The position numbers and the translations under genes are program-made. Source: Coemansia sp. RSA 1804 (taxonomy: Eukaryota > Kickxellomycota > Kickxellomycetes > Kickxellales > Kickxellaceae). From it: 33,388 nucleotides of DNA. The notes under the pieces were generated by a model that was not told where the DNA came from, ran no database searches, and saw nothing but the letters and a program-made list of their open reading frames with translations. Positions within the stretch are counted from its first letter, which is position 1, and each line of letters starts with the position of its first letter. The stretch covers positions 1-33,388 of the forward strand of contig JANBTH010000123.1 in the NCBI GenBank assembly GCA_027578815.1, read 5' to 3'. Below, in pieces: positions 1 through 8,183 of the stretch.

Positions 1-2
1 TT

Positions 3-74
3 CCGCCGTACATCGAGGACGGCGCCTGCACCATTGCCGCCTATCTCCACATCATCAAGGAGCCCAGCCAGTGA
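3..74 (+). CDS. C-terminal tail of an unidentified protein (5' partial)
   Basis: An open frame enters from the left edge and ends at TGA (72-74), giving 23 C-terminal residues that begin PPYIED and end IIKEPSQ. The codons end mostly in G or C, like the certain genes next to it, which supports real coding. The piece is too short to assign to a family, and no domain or motif is recognisable. It is convergent with the SWEET gene on the other strand. A chance open frame of this length at the window edge cannot be excluded. Confidence 0.5.
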   Translation, partial: PPYIEDGACTIAAYLHIIKEPSQ

Positions 75-431
75 CGAGGACAAAAGAGCATAGTGGTCTT
101 GCGCGCCCCCCAGCAAACACCCACAAACACTTTGCCAGCCTCTCTTTTATCTTTCTTCATCCATATTTTTTTTTTCAATTTCCGACCACCATGTTTCCTT
201 TATTATGCCAATCTCCTTGTGTGCTATGTTCGGAAGCCTCAGATCTCCTGGTTCCCGGCCAATCGGCTATCGCCAGCACCGCCGTTGTCTGCAATAGTGG
301 CCGAAGCGAGAGATTAGCTGTCGGCTTGAACAAAAGAGATGGCCGTTCAGCGACAGCCTATTTATATTTTCCCCAGCCAACCGGCACAAACAACAAAAAA
401 AACCAATAACGAAAGCCAAAACCAAAGAGAG
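75..431. other. Intergenic region between convergent genes (3' UTRs)
   Basis: This stretch separates the stop of the left-edge gene from the stop of the minus-strand SWEET gene, so it should hold both 3' UTRs. It contains pyrimidine tracts around 135-180 and an A-rich run near 388-401. The short frames inside it have no domain-like content. I see no RNA gene or repeat. Confidence 0.6.
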
Positions 432-1205
432 CTAGCTTCTGTGGGCGAGCTCAGCCATCGGCACGCTCTCCACGGCCACGGCCACGCCGCCGCCAGAGCC
501 CGCAGCAACAGCCAGGGCGTCGTCCAGCGGGGAGTCACGCATCGCGCCCGCCGAAGCAGCAGCAGCGGCAGCAGCAGCAGCCGCAGAGGCCCTGCCGTAG
601 TAGGCAACGAGGCCGAGCTGGAGCAGACAGAACAGGGCGCCCACGCCGTTGGGCAGCGTCATGTACGGGTCGGCGTGGATGTGGCCGTACACGGCCCAGA
701 GCACATTGTTAGCGAACGCAAGCGCGGCGACCGCGGGGAGCAGCACGGAGGCATCGCGGCGCGCGACGACGCCGCCGATCTGGCCGAGCGGCGCAGCCAG
801 AAACAGCAGCGACATCGCGCAGCACGCCACGCTGAACACGTCGGCCGCCGCCGGATCGCGCGACCGGTCCACGTACCCGACCAGCACCACGCCGAGCACC
901 ACCGTGCCCAGCGCCTTGGCCTCCACGCGCGCCCGCGCGCCCGCGCCGTCCGCGTGCCGCCAGAACTGCACCACAATGAACAGCGCAACCACCACGCCCG
1001 TCGCGTTGACCGCCGCAATCGTCCCGTCGCCCTTCAGCAGCCCGTACTTGAGCCACAGCACCGAGCTCAGAAACGACATCAGGAACTGCAGCACCGGCAC
1101 CGCGAGCTTCGTCCGCCGCGCCTGCTTCAGCTGCGGAACCACCGACAGCTGGCTCAGGAACATCGCTATCGTCACGCCGGACGCTGCTACCGAAACCAGG
1201 GTCAT
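432..1205 (-). CDS. SWEET (MtN3/saliva) family sugar transporter
   Basis: This 257-residue protein is a seven-helix SWEET transporter, a family that moves mono- or disaccharides down their gradient across plasma or internal membranes. Two MtN3-type triple-helix repeats are visible. The first has the Pro in SVVPQLKQ (about 20-27), the helix end LWLKYGLLKGD (about 50-60) and the Asn in AAVNATG. The second has PLGQIGGV, NNVLWAVYGH and the conserved Asn in TLPNGVGA (about 190). The cytosolic C-tail is an Ala-rich run followed by a Gly/Val-rich stretch of about 50 residues with no known domain. The length fits the family (about 220-300). The start at 1205 leaves no room for more residues before the first helix and is the first ATG of the frame. 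Substrate and membrane cannot be read from sequence. The gene is intronless and very GC-rich. Confidence 0.9.
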   Translation of the reverse strand: MTLVSVAASGVTIAMFLSQLSVVPQLKQARRTKLAVPVLQFLMSFLSSVLWLKYGLLKGDGTIAAVNATGVVVALFIVVQFWRHADGAGARARVEAKALGTVVLGVVLVGYVDRSRDPAAADVFSVACCAMSLLFLAAPLGQIGGVVARRDASVLLPAVAALAFANNVLWAVYGHIHADPYMTLPNGVGALFCLLQLGLVAYYGRASAAAAAAAAAASAGAMRDSPLDDALAVAAGSGGGVAVAVESVPMAELAHRS

Positions 1206-1612
1206 TATGGCTGCCGGGCAGGCCTCAGGACCATCGACCTCTGTTTGTCTGTTTGTTTCTGATTGGGAGAAGAGGCAGCAGGAGGGGAAGAGATGCGCGG
1301 AAATTGGAGTGTAGGAATGCGTTGACGAGAAAGAGGAGAGGACGGAATGCAGAGATTCGGAGGAAATGGGGGGAAGGGAAAGGAAAAAGGGTGAAACTCT
1401 TGGTTTTTATTCTTCCCACAGCCAAAAACATGCCCCCCACCTTCTTCTTCTTTCCTAAATCAAGCACGCAGGCTCTGGGACTCAGGATCTAAAAATGGAG
1501 ATTAACGCCTCGCCCTGATTGTTTCCGGCAGCACAAGCAGCACGGCGAGTGGCAAGCACGGAGGAACAGACAGTATGTGAAAGGAAAGGAAAGTATAGGA
1601 GAGGGTCCTCGC
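1206..1612 (-). promoter_or_regulatory. Upstream region of the SWEET gene / 3' region of the SREK1-like gene
   Basis: About 400 bases separate the SWEET start from the stop of the next minus-strand gene. Read on the minus strand it is pyrimidine-rich (1310-1400) and contains a CCAAT pentamer (complement of attgg near 1262). No TATAAA box is evident. The short frames here have no protein-like features. Confidence 0.4.
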
Positions 1613-3103
1613 CTAGGGCCGGGCGTAGGCGCCGCGGTCGCGCCAGTAGTGCTCGTCGTCGTCGGCGTCGCGGCGGCGGCGGCGGCGGGAGGAAGACGAG
1701 GAGGAGCGCGGCGGATGCGACGGAGGCGGCGGCGGTGGCGGAGAAGCGCCGTCCCTGCGTCTCCTCGACGACTCGCGCGCGGCGCTGGGCGACCGGCGGC
1801 GACGGCGGCCGGAGCGTCTGCCAGAGTAGTAGTCGTCGTCGTCGTCGTGCCTGCGGCTGCGACTATGGCTCCGGCGGCGGCGGCGGCGGTGGCGCTCGGC
1901 CGCGTACTTGTCCTCCATCTGCGTCTGCAGCTCGCGGATCCGCCGCGCAACGAGCTGCTCGTCGTCGGCAGCTCCTCCAGCGCCTCCAGCGCCAGCTCCA
2001 GCTGCTGGTGCCAGCGGATTGACGCTCCCGAGCACCGGCCACGCCAGCCCGACCCCCGGCTGCTGCGCCTGCGCCTGCTGCACCTGCGGCACCTGGTTCT
2101 GCTGCTGCCTGACCGCCTGGAGCCTGGCCTGGACCGTGTTGTTTGCTGCCAGCAGACTGGCCGCCACCGGGTCCACGGATCCCGGGAGCGACGCAATGGC
2201 CGCCAGCGTGGGAACCGACGGCCCCAGCAGCGCGCCAGAAGGACGGTGATGCAGGGCGCCGCCGCCGCCCAGCTGCTGCTGCTGGAGCTGACCCTGCTGC
2301 TGGAGCTGGAGCTGGAGCTGCTGCTGCTGCTGGGGCTGGGGCTGGGGCTTGTTGATGGAGTTCTTCGAGTGGTTGACCTTCAGCGGCCTGTCGGCCAGCA
2401 TCATGCCGTTCATCAGCAGCGCGGCCTGCACGGTCCGCACATCGGCGAACTCGACGAACGCAAACCGCGTGGGCTGCATCCCGTCGCCCGCCATCTTGAC
2501 GTACGCGACGGGGCCGCAGACGGCGAAGAAGTCCATCAGCTGCTGCTCCGCGACCCACGACGCGATGTTGCCCACGTAGACGGTGCGCGAGATCTCCTCC
2601 GCCTTGACCGGATCGAACTGCAGAACCGACGGGTGGATCACGGCTGCCACGGCCGCCGGAATCGCCCCCAGGCTGCGCGGCCGCGCGGCCAGCATCGCCA
2701 CCACCGCCGCGTTGGCCAGCGGCAGGCCGTGCGCCCCGCCCGCCGAACCAGAGCCAGCGACTGGAACGGGGGCGCCAATGGGCGCAGTTGGCGCTGCCGC
2801 CGGTGATCCGTGGTCCGCCGTGATCACCAGCGCCCGATCCGCCACCTCCGTCCCCGTCAGAAACTCCGCCGCCCGCGCACTCGCCGCGTCGCGGAACTCG
2901 ACGCCCGCCTCGCGCACCTCCGGGTTGATGCTGCTCGCCCGCACGTCGAGGCCGGTGATCTCGCCCACAAACGAAAACAGCCGCTCCACCACCTCCCGCT
3001 CCACGTGCCGCGATATGTTCGACACCCTGATCCGGTGCCGCTGCTGCTTCTGCTGCTGGTGCACCGGTGCGTCGGACGCCGGCGCGTTGCTTGCTGTGCT
3101 CAT
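1613..3103 (-). CDS. SREK1-like splicing regulator (two RRMs and an RS tail)
   Basis: This 496-residue protein probably acts in pre-mRNA splicing in the nucleus. RRM1 (about 22-95) contains IRVSNIS and a degenerate RNP1. RRM2 (about 172-246) contains VYVGNI (RNP2) and RFAFVEF (RNP1). RRM2 is followed by DRPLKVNHSKNSINKP, close to the end of the second RRM in animal SREK1 (SFRS12), which is the main reason for the assignment. A Gln/Ala/Pro-rich linker (250-400), a short charged helix (QLVARRIRELQTQMEDKY) and an Arg/Ser-rich tail with poly-Pro and poly-Ser tracts follow. I chose the ATG at 3103 because the 74 in-frame residues upstream look like translated UTR. The gene lies head-to-head with the JTB-like gene. 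It could instead be another two-RRM SR-related protein, since RRM1 is divergent. Confidence 0.8.
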   Translation of the reverse strand: MSTASNAPASDAPVHQQQKQQRHRIRVSNISRHVEREVVERLFSFVGEITGLDVRASSINPEVREAGVEFRDAASARAAEFLTGTEVADRALVITADHGSPAAAPTAPIGAPVPVAGSGSAGGAHGLPLANAAVVAMLAARPRSLGAIPAAVAAVIHPSVLQFDPVKAEEISRTVYVGNIASWVAEQQLMDFFAVCGPVAYVKMAGDGMQPTRFAFVEFADVRTVQAALLMNGMMLADRPLKVNHSKNSINKPQPQPQQQQQLQLQLQQQGQLQQQQLGGGGALHHRPSGALLGPSVPTLAAIASLPGSVDPVAASLLAANNTVQARLQAVRQQQNQVPQVQQAQAQQPGVGLAWPVLGSVNPLAPAAGAGAGGAGGAADDEQLVARRIRELQTQMEDKYAAERHRRRRRRSHSRSRRHDDDDDYYSGRRSGRRRRRSPSAARESSRRRRDGASPPPPPPPSHPPRSSSSSSRRRRRRDADDDEHYWRDRGAYARP

Positions 3104-3820
3104 CGCCCTCTTATTTTTATTTCTAATGGTCAACACGAAAGAAACAAACGACACCAGCAAAAACAAAGGAGACACAGAAAAACCACAGATGCAGGTTGCA
3201 GTAAAGAGAAAACACACAAAAGCAGGTAACAGAATATAAGGCTTTAAAAGAATGTTATTCCAGTCCTCTGGGCAACACGCTGCACTGTTTGTAATGGTAT
3301 CGAAGCAGGCAAAAGCGCAATTCACGCGAGGAAAGTAAAGAAAAAAAGAACAGGTCGGCTGTGCACAACGGACACTCCTCGGGTACTACTCTCCTTTCAC
3401 GGTCTCTTGTTTATTATTATTGTATCTGCCAGAATATGGAAATATGAGAAAAATTAAAGCAAGAGAGAAGGAAGAAAGACAACCATCAATAGTAGCCGAT
3501 ATATTAATATAAAATACACACGCGAAACCCAATAAACCAAAATGCTCGCGGTCTCGGTGAAATAAAGGCCCAAGAAGAGGAAGCGTACGCTAATTTCCAT
3601 TGGCAGCGTGGAGTATGGGTGGGGGGATAACAGCACTGAAAACGCGAAGGCTGCCCACGCACCAGTCACATGACAAGCCAGGTAAATAAAGGCGATGAAA
3701 ACCCGCCAGCATCCTCGTTTCTTGTTTCTTTATTTTACATATTCCCGATCTTTAATTTCCCTTTCCTCCCCTTTTCCTCAATTTACATTTTAACTAGTAT
3801 TCCCATCCTCCCCTCTGACA
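3104..3820. promoter_or_regulatory. Divergent promoter region (SREK1-like / JTB-like)
   Basis: This 717-base region lies between two genes transcribed away from each other and must hold both promoters. It is AT-rich compared with the flanking genes. A pyrimidine-rich stretch (3715-3785) runs directly up to the plus-strand start. No clear TATAAA box lies within 100 bases of either start. A CACATG E-box-like hexamer occurs near 3666. No convincing small gene is present. Confidence 0.5.
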
Positions 3821-4222
3821 ATGGCGAACCCAGACACCACGACCACCACCGCTCCAGCCACCACAGCCCCGCCCGGCCCCACGCACTACACCTGCGTGAA
3901 TTCGGGCGCCTGCGAGCCCTGCGCGGACACAGAGAAAGCGCAGCCGTACTGCCAGGACGGGCCGCCGAGCAACGGCGACCGATGGCTGCTGGCCGCCTAC
4001 AAGCAGCCGGTGGCGTGCGCCTGGGACGCCGGCGTCGCCAGGGCGTACCGGGACTCCCACGACCTGCCCAGGTACGTTGCCTGCGACCTCGCCGACCTCG
4101 GGCGCAGGGCCTTCTTCCGCAACCAGCTGGTCTTCGTCTTCCTCGGGCTGGCCGCCTTCGTGCTGTATCTGTGGAGGAGGCGGAGGCTGGCGTCGGCTGC
4201 GAACTATTCCGCCGTCCAGTAA
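3821..4222 (+). CDS. Small cysteine-rich single-pass membrane protein, possibly JTB-like
   Basis: The 133-residue protein has a Thr/Pro/Ala-rich N-terminus (1-24) and a cysteine-rich domain (about 28-90). That domain has CVNSGACEPC, then YCQDGPP, VACAW and VACDL. One membrane helix follows (about 100-118, LVFVFLGLAAFVLYLW), then RRRR and a short tail ending NYSAVQ. A CxxC-containing ectodomain, a Phe/Arg patch just before the helix and basic residues right after it recall the jumping translocation breakpoint (JTB) family. That match is by layout and a few residues only. No N-terminal signal peptide is visible, so it is either a type III membrane protein or is missing an upstream exon. The Arg run after the helix predicts a cytosolic C-terminus. 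Codon bias matches the flanking genes, so I am confident it is a gene but not of its family. Confidence 0.6.
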   Translation: MANPDTTTTTAPATTAPPGPTHYTCVNSGACEPCADTEKAQPYCQDGPPSNGDRWLLAAYKQPVACAWDAGVARAYRDSHDLPRYVACDLADLGRRAFFRNQLVFVFLGLAAFVLYLWRRRRLASAANYSAVQ

Positions 4223-4462
4223 TACAGCATCACCGGTTTTTATATATATTTATTAGTGGTGGTGCTTGCTATAAAGAAGAAATGTCAATAGGAAAAAAAA
4301 GAACAAGTTGAGAAATGGAAGAAAAAAAAAAAAAGGAACAGCAGACATTGGGAAGAAACATACATGACAATGGAAAAAAGAAAGTACCAAGAGGAAATGA
4401 CAAGCACAAAATAGAGGGCGATGATGGTGATCCGATCCGACTTCATTATTCACGTAATCGAA

Positions 4463-7069
4463 TCAAGGGCTGTCGCCATCGCCAAAGATGTTGTGCTTGA
4501 TTCTAGCGCTCCGCGGAGGTGTTCCGTGGAGAATAGACTCCGGCCGCACGGACCCCATGTTATTGTTGTTCTTATCGTCGTCGTCGTCCTCGTCATCGTC
4601 GTCGTCGTCATCGTCGTCGTCCACAGATGCCTCCAGCGCCTTGTTGATCTCGTCGGTGCCGACGATTCGCTGTGACCGCGGAGGCTTTGGAATGTCCATG
4701 GGCTGCGCAGCGGAAGGAGCTGCCGCCGTGGCTGCCGCTGCCGAAACAGAAGAGGATGTGGACAAGGATGGCGACGGCGACGGCGAGGGAGATGCGCCCA
4801 GCGCCCTGCCTCCGGCATCGGCCAGCGGCGGCCTCCTCCGCTGGCTGGCCGACAGCGGGCTGCTGATCCGCCCGTTGACAAGCGATGGCGGATGCACCGT
4901 GGGCGACAAGTGGCTGCTGCTGCTTCCGCTGCTGCTGTTTCTGGCGCGCGGGTCGGAGAGTCCCGGAGCGCTGTTTGCTGTGTGAGGAGCCGAGTCTGCC
5001 GCTGCAGCGTCTCGAGCAGCACCCGGCGGCTGTGAGCCACTCGTGTGCGGCGTGCGAGTGGAGGGCGCACGGTGTGCCATGGACGGACTGCTGGAGCTCT
5101 TTGGAAGCACCTCTGTGAGGTGTTTCTGCCGCCGATGGTGCTGCTCCATCTGGTTCTGCTGCTGCTGCTGCTGCTGCTGTTGCTGCTGCTGTTGCTGCTG
5201 CTGCTGTTGCTGCTGGTCAACCTCCTTCATCGCCTGCACAGCAATGGCCTCATTGAGCGCAGCCTCGACCTGCTGGCGACGGGTCCAGAAGCCAGCCTCC
5301 ACGCGTGCCATGCACGTCTGCACATTCTCGAGCAGCGGCTTCAGGATCTCAAAGGAGCACAAGAGCTCCTCGTTGACATTCATCACCGCGCCAGAGTTGT
5401 CGAACTCGCCGCAGTAGTTGGGCGCCGAGAAGACGGTGACCAGCTGGCGGCCGTGGAAAAACTCGTACCCGTCCTCGACTACCATGTGCGCCCTGCAGAT
5501 CAGATCAAAATCCATGCGGCGCAGAAAGTCGGTGATGATGCTTTTGCCGAAACAGTACGACACGCCGCGCTCGTTGTCCTCCCAGTCGGCGGCAGTGTCG
5601 GACGGATCCGACCACAGGAGATCGTTGAGCACGCCGTGGTCCGGCACATCGCAGGGCCGCTGGAGCTGCCGGATCTGCTCCATGCTGGCCAGGTCCGGCG
5701 AAAGCCCGCCGTGCACACAGAAGATCTTCGACGCAACCACCGCCGCCACCGGCAGCGCGTTGAAGGCGTTGATGAAGGCCTTCCACACCTTGACATTGCA
5801 TCTGCGTTTGCACTCGTCGTAGAATCCGTACACGCGCGTGACGTTTGCGCACTCGTGGTTGCCGCGCAGCAAGAAGAAGTTGTCGGGATACTTGATCTTG
5901 AAGCACATCAGCAGAAGCATCGTCTCTAGCGACTGCTTCCCTCGGTCTACGTAGTCGCCCAGAAACAAGTAGTTGCAGTGCGGCGGGTATCCGCACTTGT
6001 CAAACAAACGTAGTAGATCCGTGTACTGTCCGTGGATATCGCCCGTGATCTTCACAGGCGCCGCCAGCTGCAATAGCGTAGGCTGCGCCAGAAACACCTC
6101 GCGCGCTGCCTGGCACACCGCAATGATCTCCGAATTGCGCAGACACACGCTCTTGGTGACCTTGCCGCTGAATCCGGCCTCCAGCAGCCGGAATATCATG
6201 TCGTCCACGCTGAACTGCTTGGGCTTCTCGGCATGCTTGATGATAGCGTACTCTGCCCCCGTGGCTATCGACACGTACTCTGTCAGCGATATGCTCTGCG
6301 TCTCGCGAAGTGGCGGCAGCCGGTCACGTGGCCCGCCTCCGCCTGTCAGAATCGGAATCCCGGCCAAGTCGCAGTACGACCTCGGCATGCCTCCGCCTCC
6401 CGCGCCAGTGCGCGAACCATCGTCTCCAAGCGCTGTTTCGTTGCCAGCTGCTGCCGCTGCTGCTGCCTTCTTTCTGCGCCCGCGCATCCGTCCGCCCAGC
6501 GACTTCCGCGACTCGCGCGTACTAGTGATCTGTAGCGGGAAGTAGTCGTTTCCACGCGGCGTGATAGTCGAGCCAGTAGGCACCGTTGACGGGGTGCCTA
6601 GCGCCGACCCTGTTCCCGACATGTACGGCGTGCCAGGCAGACTCTGTGCGCCGTTATACTGCGGCTGCGGCGGCTGCAGCAGAGCTGCGCCAGCCATCGG
6701 TGTTCCCGATATCTCGTGTCCGTTGTACAGTTGTTTGCCGGTTATCGGAATCGGCATCTTGCCTTCGAGGGTCAGCCGTTTTACTCTATTGGTCTGGTCA
6801 GCCATCATCTGTGATGTCGGGCTGCCGTGTTGCTGTTGTTGCTGCTGTTGCTGCTGCTGATAATGGTTGTGATGGGTGGAAGGGCCTTCCATTCCGTTAT
6901 CTGCGCCATACGGGGTGTCTCCTGCTGCTGACTCGCCGCCGCCCGGAGCATACTCATCACTGCCTCCTCCGTTTCCTCCTCCTGTCCTCGTGGACCTGCG
7001 TGACCTGCTGTTGCCGCTGCCACTGCCGCTGCCGCTGTTGCCGCTGCTTTTAGACGGCGAGTTTCCCAT
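4463..7069 (-). CDS. Ppz-type serine/threonine protein phosphatase (PP1-like) with long low-complexity arms
   Basis: This 868-residue metallophosphatase belongs to the PPP family. The catalytic domain (about 285-580) carries GDIHGQ (343-348), GDYVDRG (371-377), RGNHE (402-406) and CVHGGLSPD, the metal-binding and catalytic signatures. DNERGVSYCFGKSI and AHMVVEDGYEFF match fungal Ppz1/Ppz2, which regulate cation homeostasis and are restrained by Hal3-type subunits. The start MGNSPSK is a good N-myristoylation signal, also a Ppz trait, and supports the ATG at 7069. The N-arm (1-280) is Ser/Gly-rich with a ten-Gln run at about 71-80. Unlike yeast Ppz1, which ends soon after the catalytic domain, this protein has a 290-residue C-arm. 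That arm contains an uninterrupted 20-Gln tract, Ser/Pro-rich sequence and an Asp run (eleven Asp, one Glu, five Asp). No intron is present. The arm's function is unknown. Confidence 0.93.
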   Translation of the reverse strand: MGNSPSKSSGNSGSGSGSGNSRSRRSTRTGGGNGGGSDEYAPGGGESAAGDTPYGADNGMEGPSTHHNHYQQQQQQQQQQHGSPTSQMMADQTNRVKRLTLEGKMPIPITGKQLYNGHEISGTPMAGAALLQPPQPQYNGAQSLPGTPYMSGTGSALGTPSTVPTGSTITPRGNDYFPLQITSTRESRKSLGGRMRGRRKKAAAAAAAGNETALGDDGSRTGAGGGGMPRSYCDLAGIPILTGGGGPRDRLPPLRETQSISLTEYVSIATGAEYAIIKHAEKPKQFSVDDMIFRLLEAGFSGKVTKSVCLRNSEIIAVCQAAREVFLAQPTLLQLAAPVKITGDIHGQYTDLLRLFDKCGYPPHCNYLFLGDYVDRGKQSLETMLLLMCFKIKYPDNFFLLRGNHECANVTRVYGFYDECKRRCNVKVWKAFINAFNALPVAAVVASKIFCVHGGLSPDLASMEQIRQLQRPCDVPDHGVLNDLLWSDPSDTAADWEDNERGVSYCFGKSIITDFLRRMDFDLICRAHMVVEDGYEFFHGRQLVTVFSAPNYCGEFDNSGAVMNVNEELLCSFEILKPLLENVQTCMARVEAGFWTRRQQVEAALNEAIAVQAMKEVDQQQQQQQQQQQQQQQQQQQQNQMEQHHRRQKHLTEVLPKSSSSPSMAHRAPSTRTPHTSGSQPPGAARDAAAADSAPHTANSAPGLSDPRARNSSSGSSSSHLSPTVHPPSLVNGRISSPLSASQRRRPPLADAGGRALGASPSPSPSPSLSTSSSVSAAAATAAAPSAAQPMDIPKPPRSQRIVGTDEINKALEASVDDDDDDDDDDEDDDDDKNNNNMGSVRPESILHGTPPRSARIKHNIFGDGDSP
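4574..4622 (-). repeat. GAC/GAT-type trinucleotide tract encoding poly-Asp
   Basis: A near-perfect (GTC)n tract on the plus strand, with occasional ATC and CTC triplets, encodes the Asp run near the C-terminus of the Ppz-like phosphatase. It lies within the coding frame and is followed by four Asn codons. Confidence 0.85.
5156..5215 (-). repeat. CAG/CAA repeat encoding 20 consecutive Gln
   Basis: Sixty bases of CTG/TTG on the plus strand read as 17 CAG and 3 CAA codons in the Ppz-like gene, just after its catalytic domain. The CAA interruptions are spread through the tract, which usually stabilises such repeats. Length polymorphism between strains would be expected. Confidence 0.95.
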
Positions 7070-8183
7070 TGGGATTCCACAACACTGCTACGCAAAAGAG
7101 CAAGAAAAGTGTAATGATTCTTTTGGGGGGAAGAAAGTAATAGAAAAACAAACAAACGAGATGACCTTTTTCTTCCTCAAAAGGAATGTGTGTAGAAATG
7201 AGATGAGGAAAAAGAAAAAGAAAATATTAAGCGGATTGGGCAATGGAACAAAAGAACAACAATAACAAGAAAAGAAGGATTGGATGGGTGTAAAAAAGGA
7301 TTATGAAATGACCCTTTATAACGTTATAAAGAGAAGCAGGAAGAAAATAAAAAAGAACAGTAGAATAAACTACAACACAAAGGAAAACGGGAAACCTGCT
7401 TGGTTCATTCCATACACCGGGAAGAGAGAAAGTGGTTTTTATCTCCTATATGGTTTATTAAAGAGCGGGAAAAAGAGAAGGTGCAAGTGAAAAAAGAGGT
7501 CTGAAATAGATATAAAGCAATTGAAAGAAAAGAAAACCAATAAAGTGGAAGAGCTAGAGCAAAAACGGAGGTATGAACGCTCTACGCTAGAAACAAACAA
7601 AGAAAGAGCTGAGCGCAACACAGAATGGGAGTGGGGAGCCAATAATGCCCAACGGTCGACAAAAATAAAAATGGATGGATGATGCGCCAGCGCTTCTCAA
7701 AAGAAGGACGAAAAGAACGGAAAGGGAACATCAATCGCACACGCAGCGCTCTCTTTTTTTTCCTCCTCCAGCTTTTCCTTCTACAAAGCAACCACATGCG
7801 CATAAAATTGGAAAACAAAGGGGGAGGGGGAGGAGAGAGATAAAGGCTAGAAATTCATTTCATTTCATTCTGTTTTATTTTATTTTGACGCAGGTTGTCC
7901 ATGTATCGTTTTCATTCCTCTGCTATCGCCCAAGAGCCATAGCGAAGAGAAAACCACCCTGCATTCGTCTACGCTACGTCACCCCAGACAATTCGTGCTT
8001 GTTCCGAGGCCACAGGAGATGCGCAAATACATCACTGCACATGTCCCCCCCGGATGCAGCGGCTAGTGCTTGGAGCCGTGCGCAGGCTCCATTTTATATA
8101 TTCCAGATAATGAAAATGATATAAAGAATAGGAAGAGAAGAGGAATCCGAATCAGACGGATAGATAGATGGATGGATGGAGAT
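7070..8183. other. Purine-rich intergenic region (Ppz-like 5' side, eIF4B-like 3' side)
   Basis: About 1.1 kb separates two minus-strand genes and so holds the Ppz-like promoter and leader plus the eIF4B-like 3' end. From 7090 to 7860 the plus strand is strongly purine-rich, so the Ppz-like leader would be pyrimidine-rich. A short GATG/GATA microsatellite lies at 8160-8180. The longest frames here (for example 7675-8124 on plus) have low-complexity, non-domain content. I see no additional gene. Confidence 0.5.

Noticed and set aside
339..1262. Long plus-strand frame opposite the SWEET gene
   Set aside because: His/Arg-rich antisense shadow of a GC-rich gene. The minus strand has clear SWEET motifs.
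1577..2806. 409-codon plus-strand frame opposite the SREK1-like gene
   Set aside because: Repetitive Leu/Arg/Ala translation of the antisense of Gln- and Arg-rich codons, with no motif. The RRMs are on the other strand.
3104..3325. 74-residue N-terminal extension of the SREK1-like frame
   Set aside because: Cys/Phe-rich with no family counterpart. It reads as translated leader, and the ATG at 3103 fits better.
5045..5929. 294-codon plus-strand frame opposite the phosphatase, with a long poly-Leu
   Set aside because: Antisense of the CAG tract and of the conserved PPP domain.
7675..8124. 149-codon plus-strand frame between the phosphatase and eIF4B-like genes
   Set aside because: Low-complexity start, no conserved motif, and codon use unlike the flanking genes.
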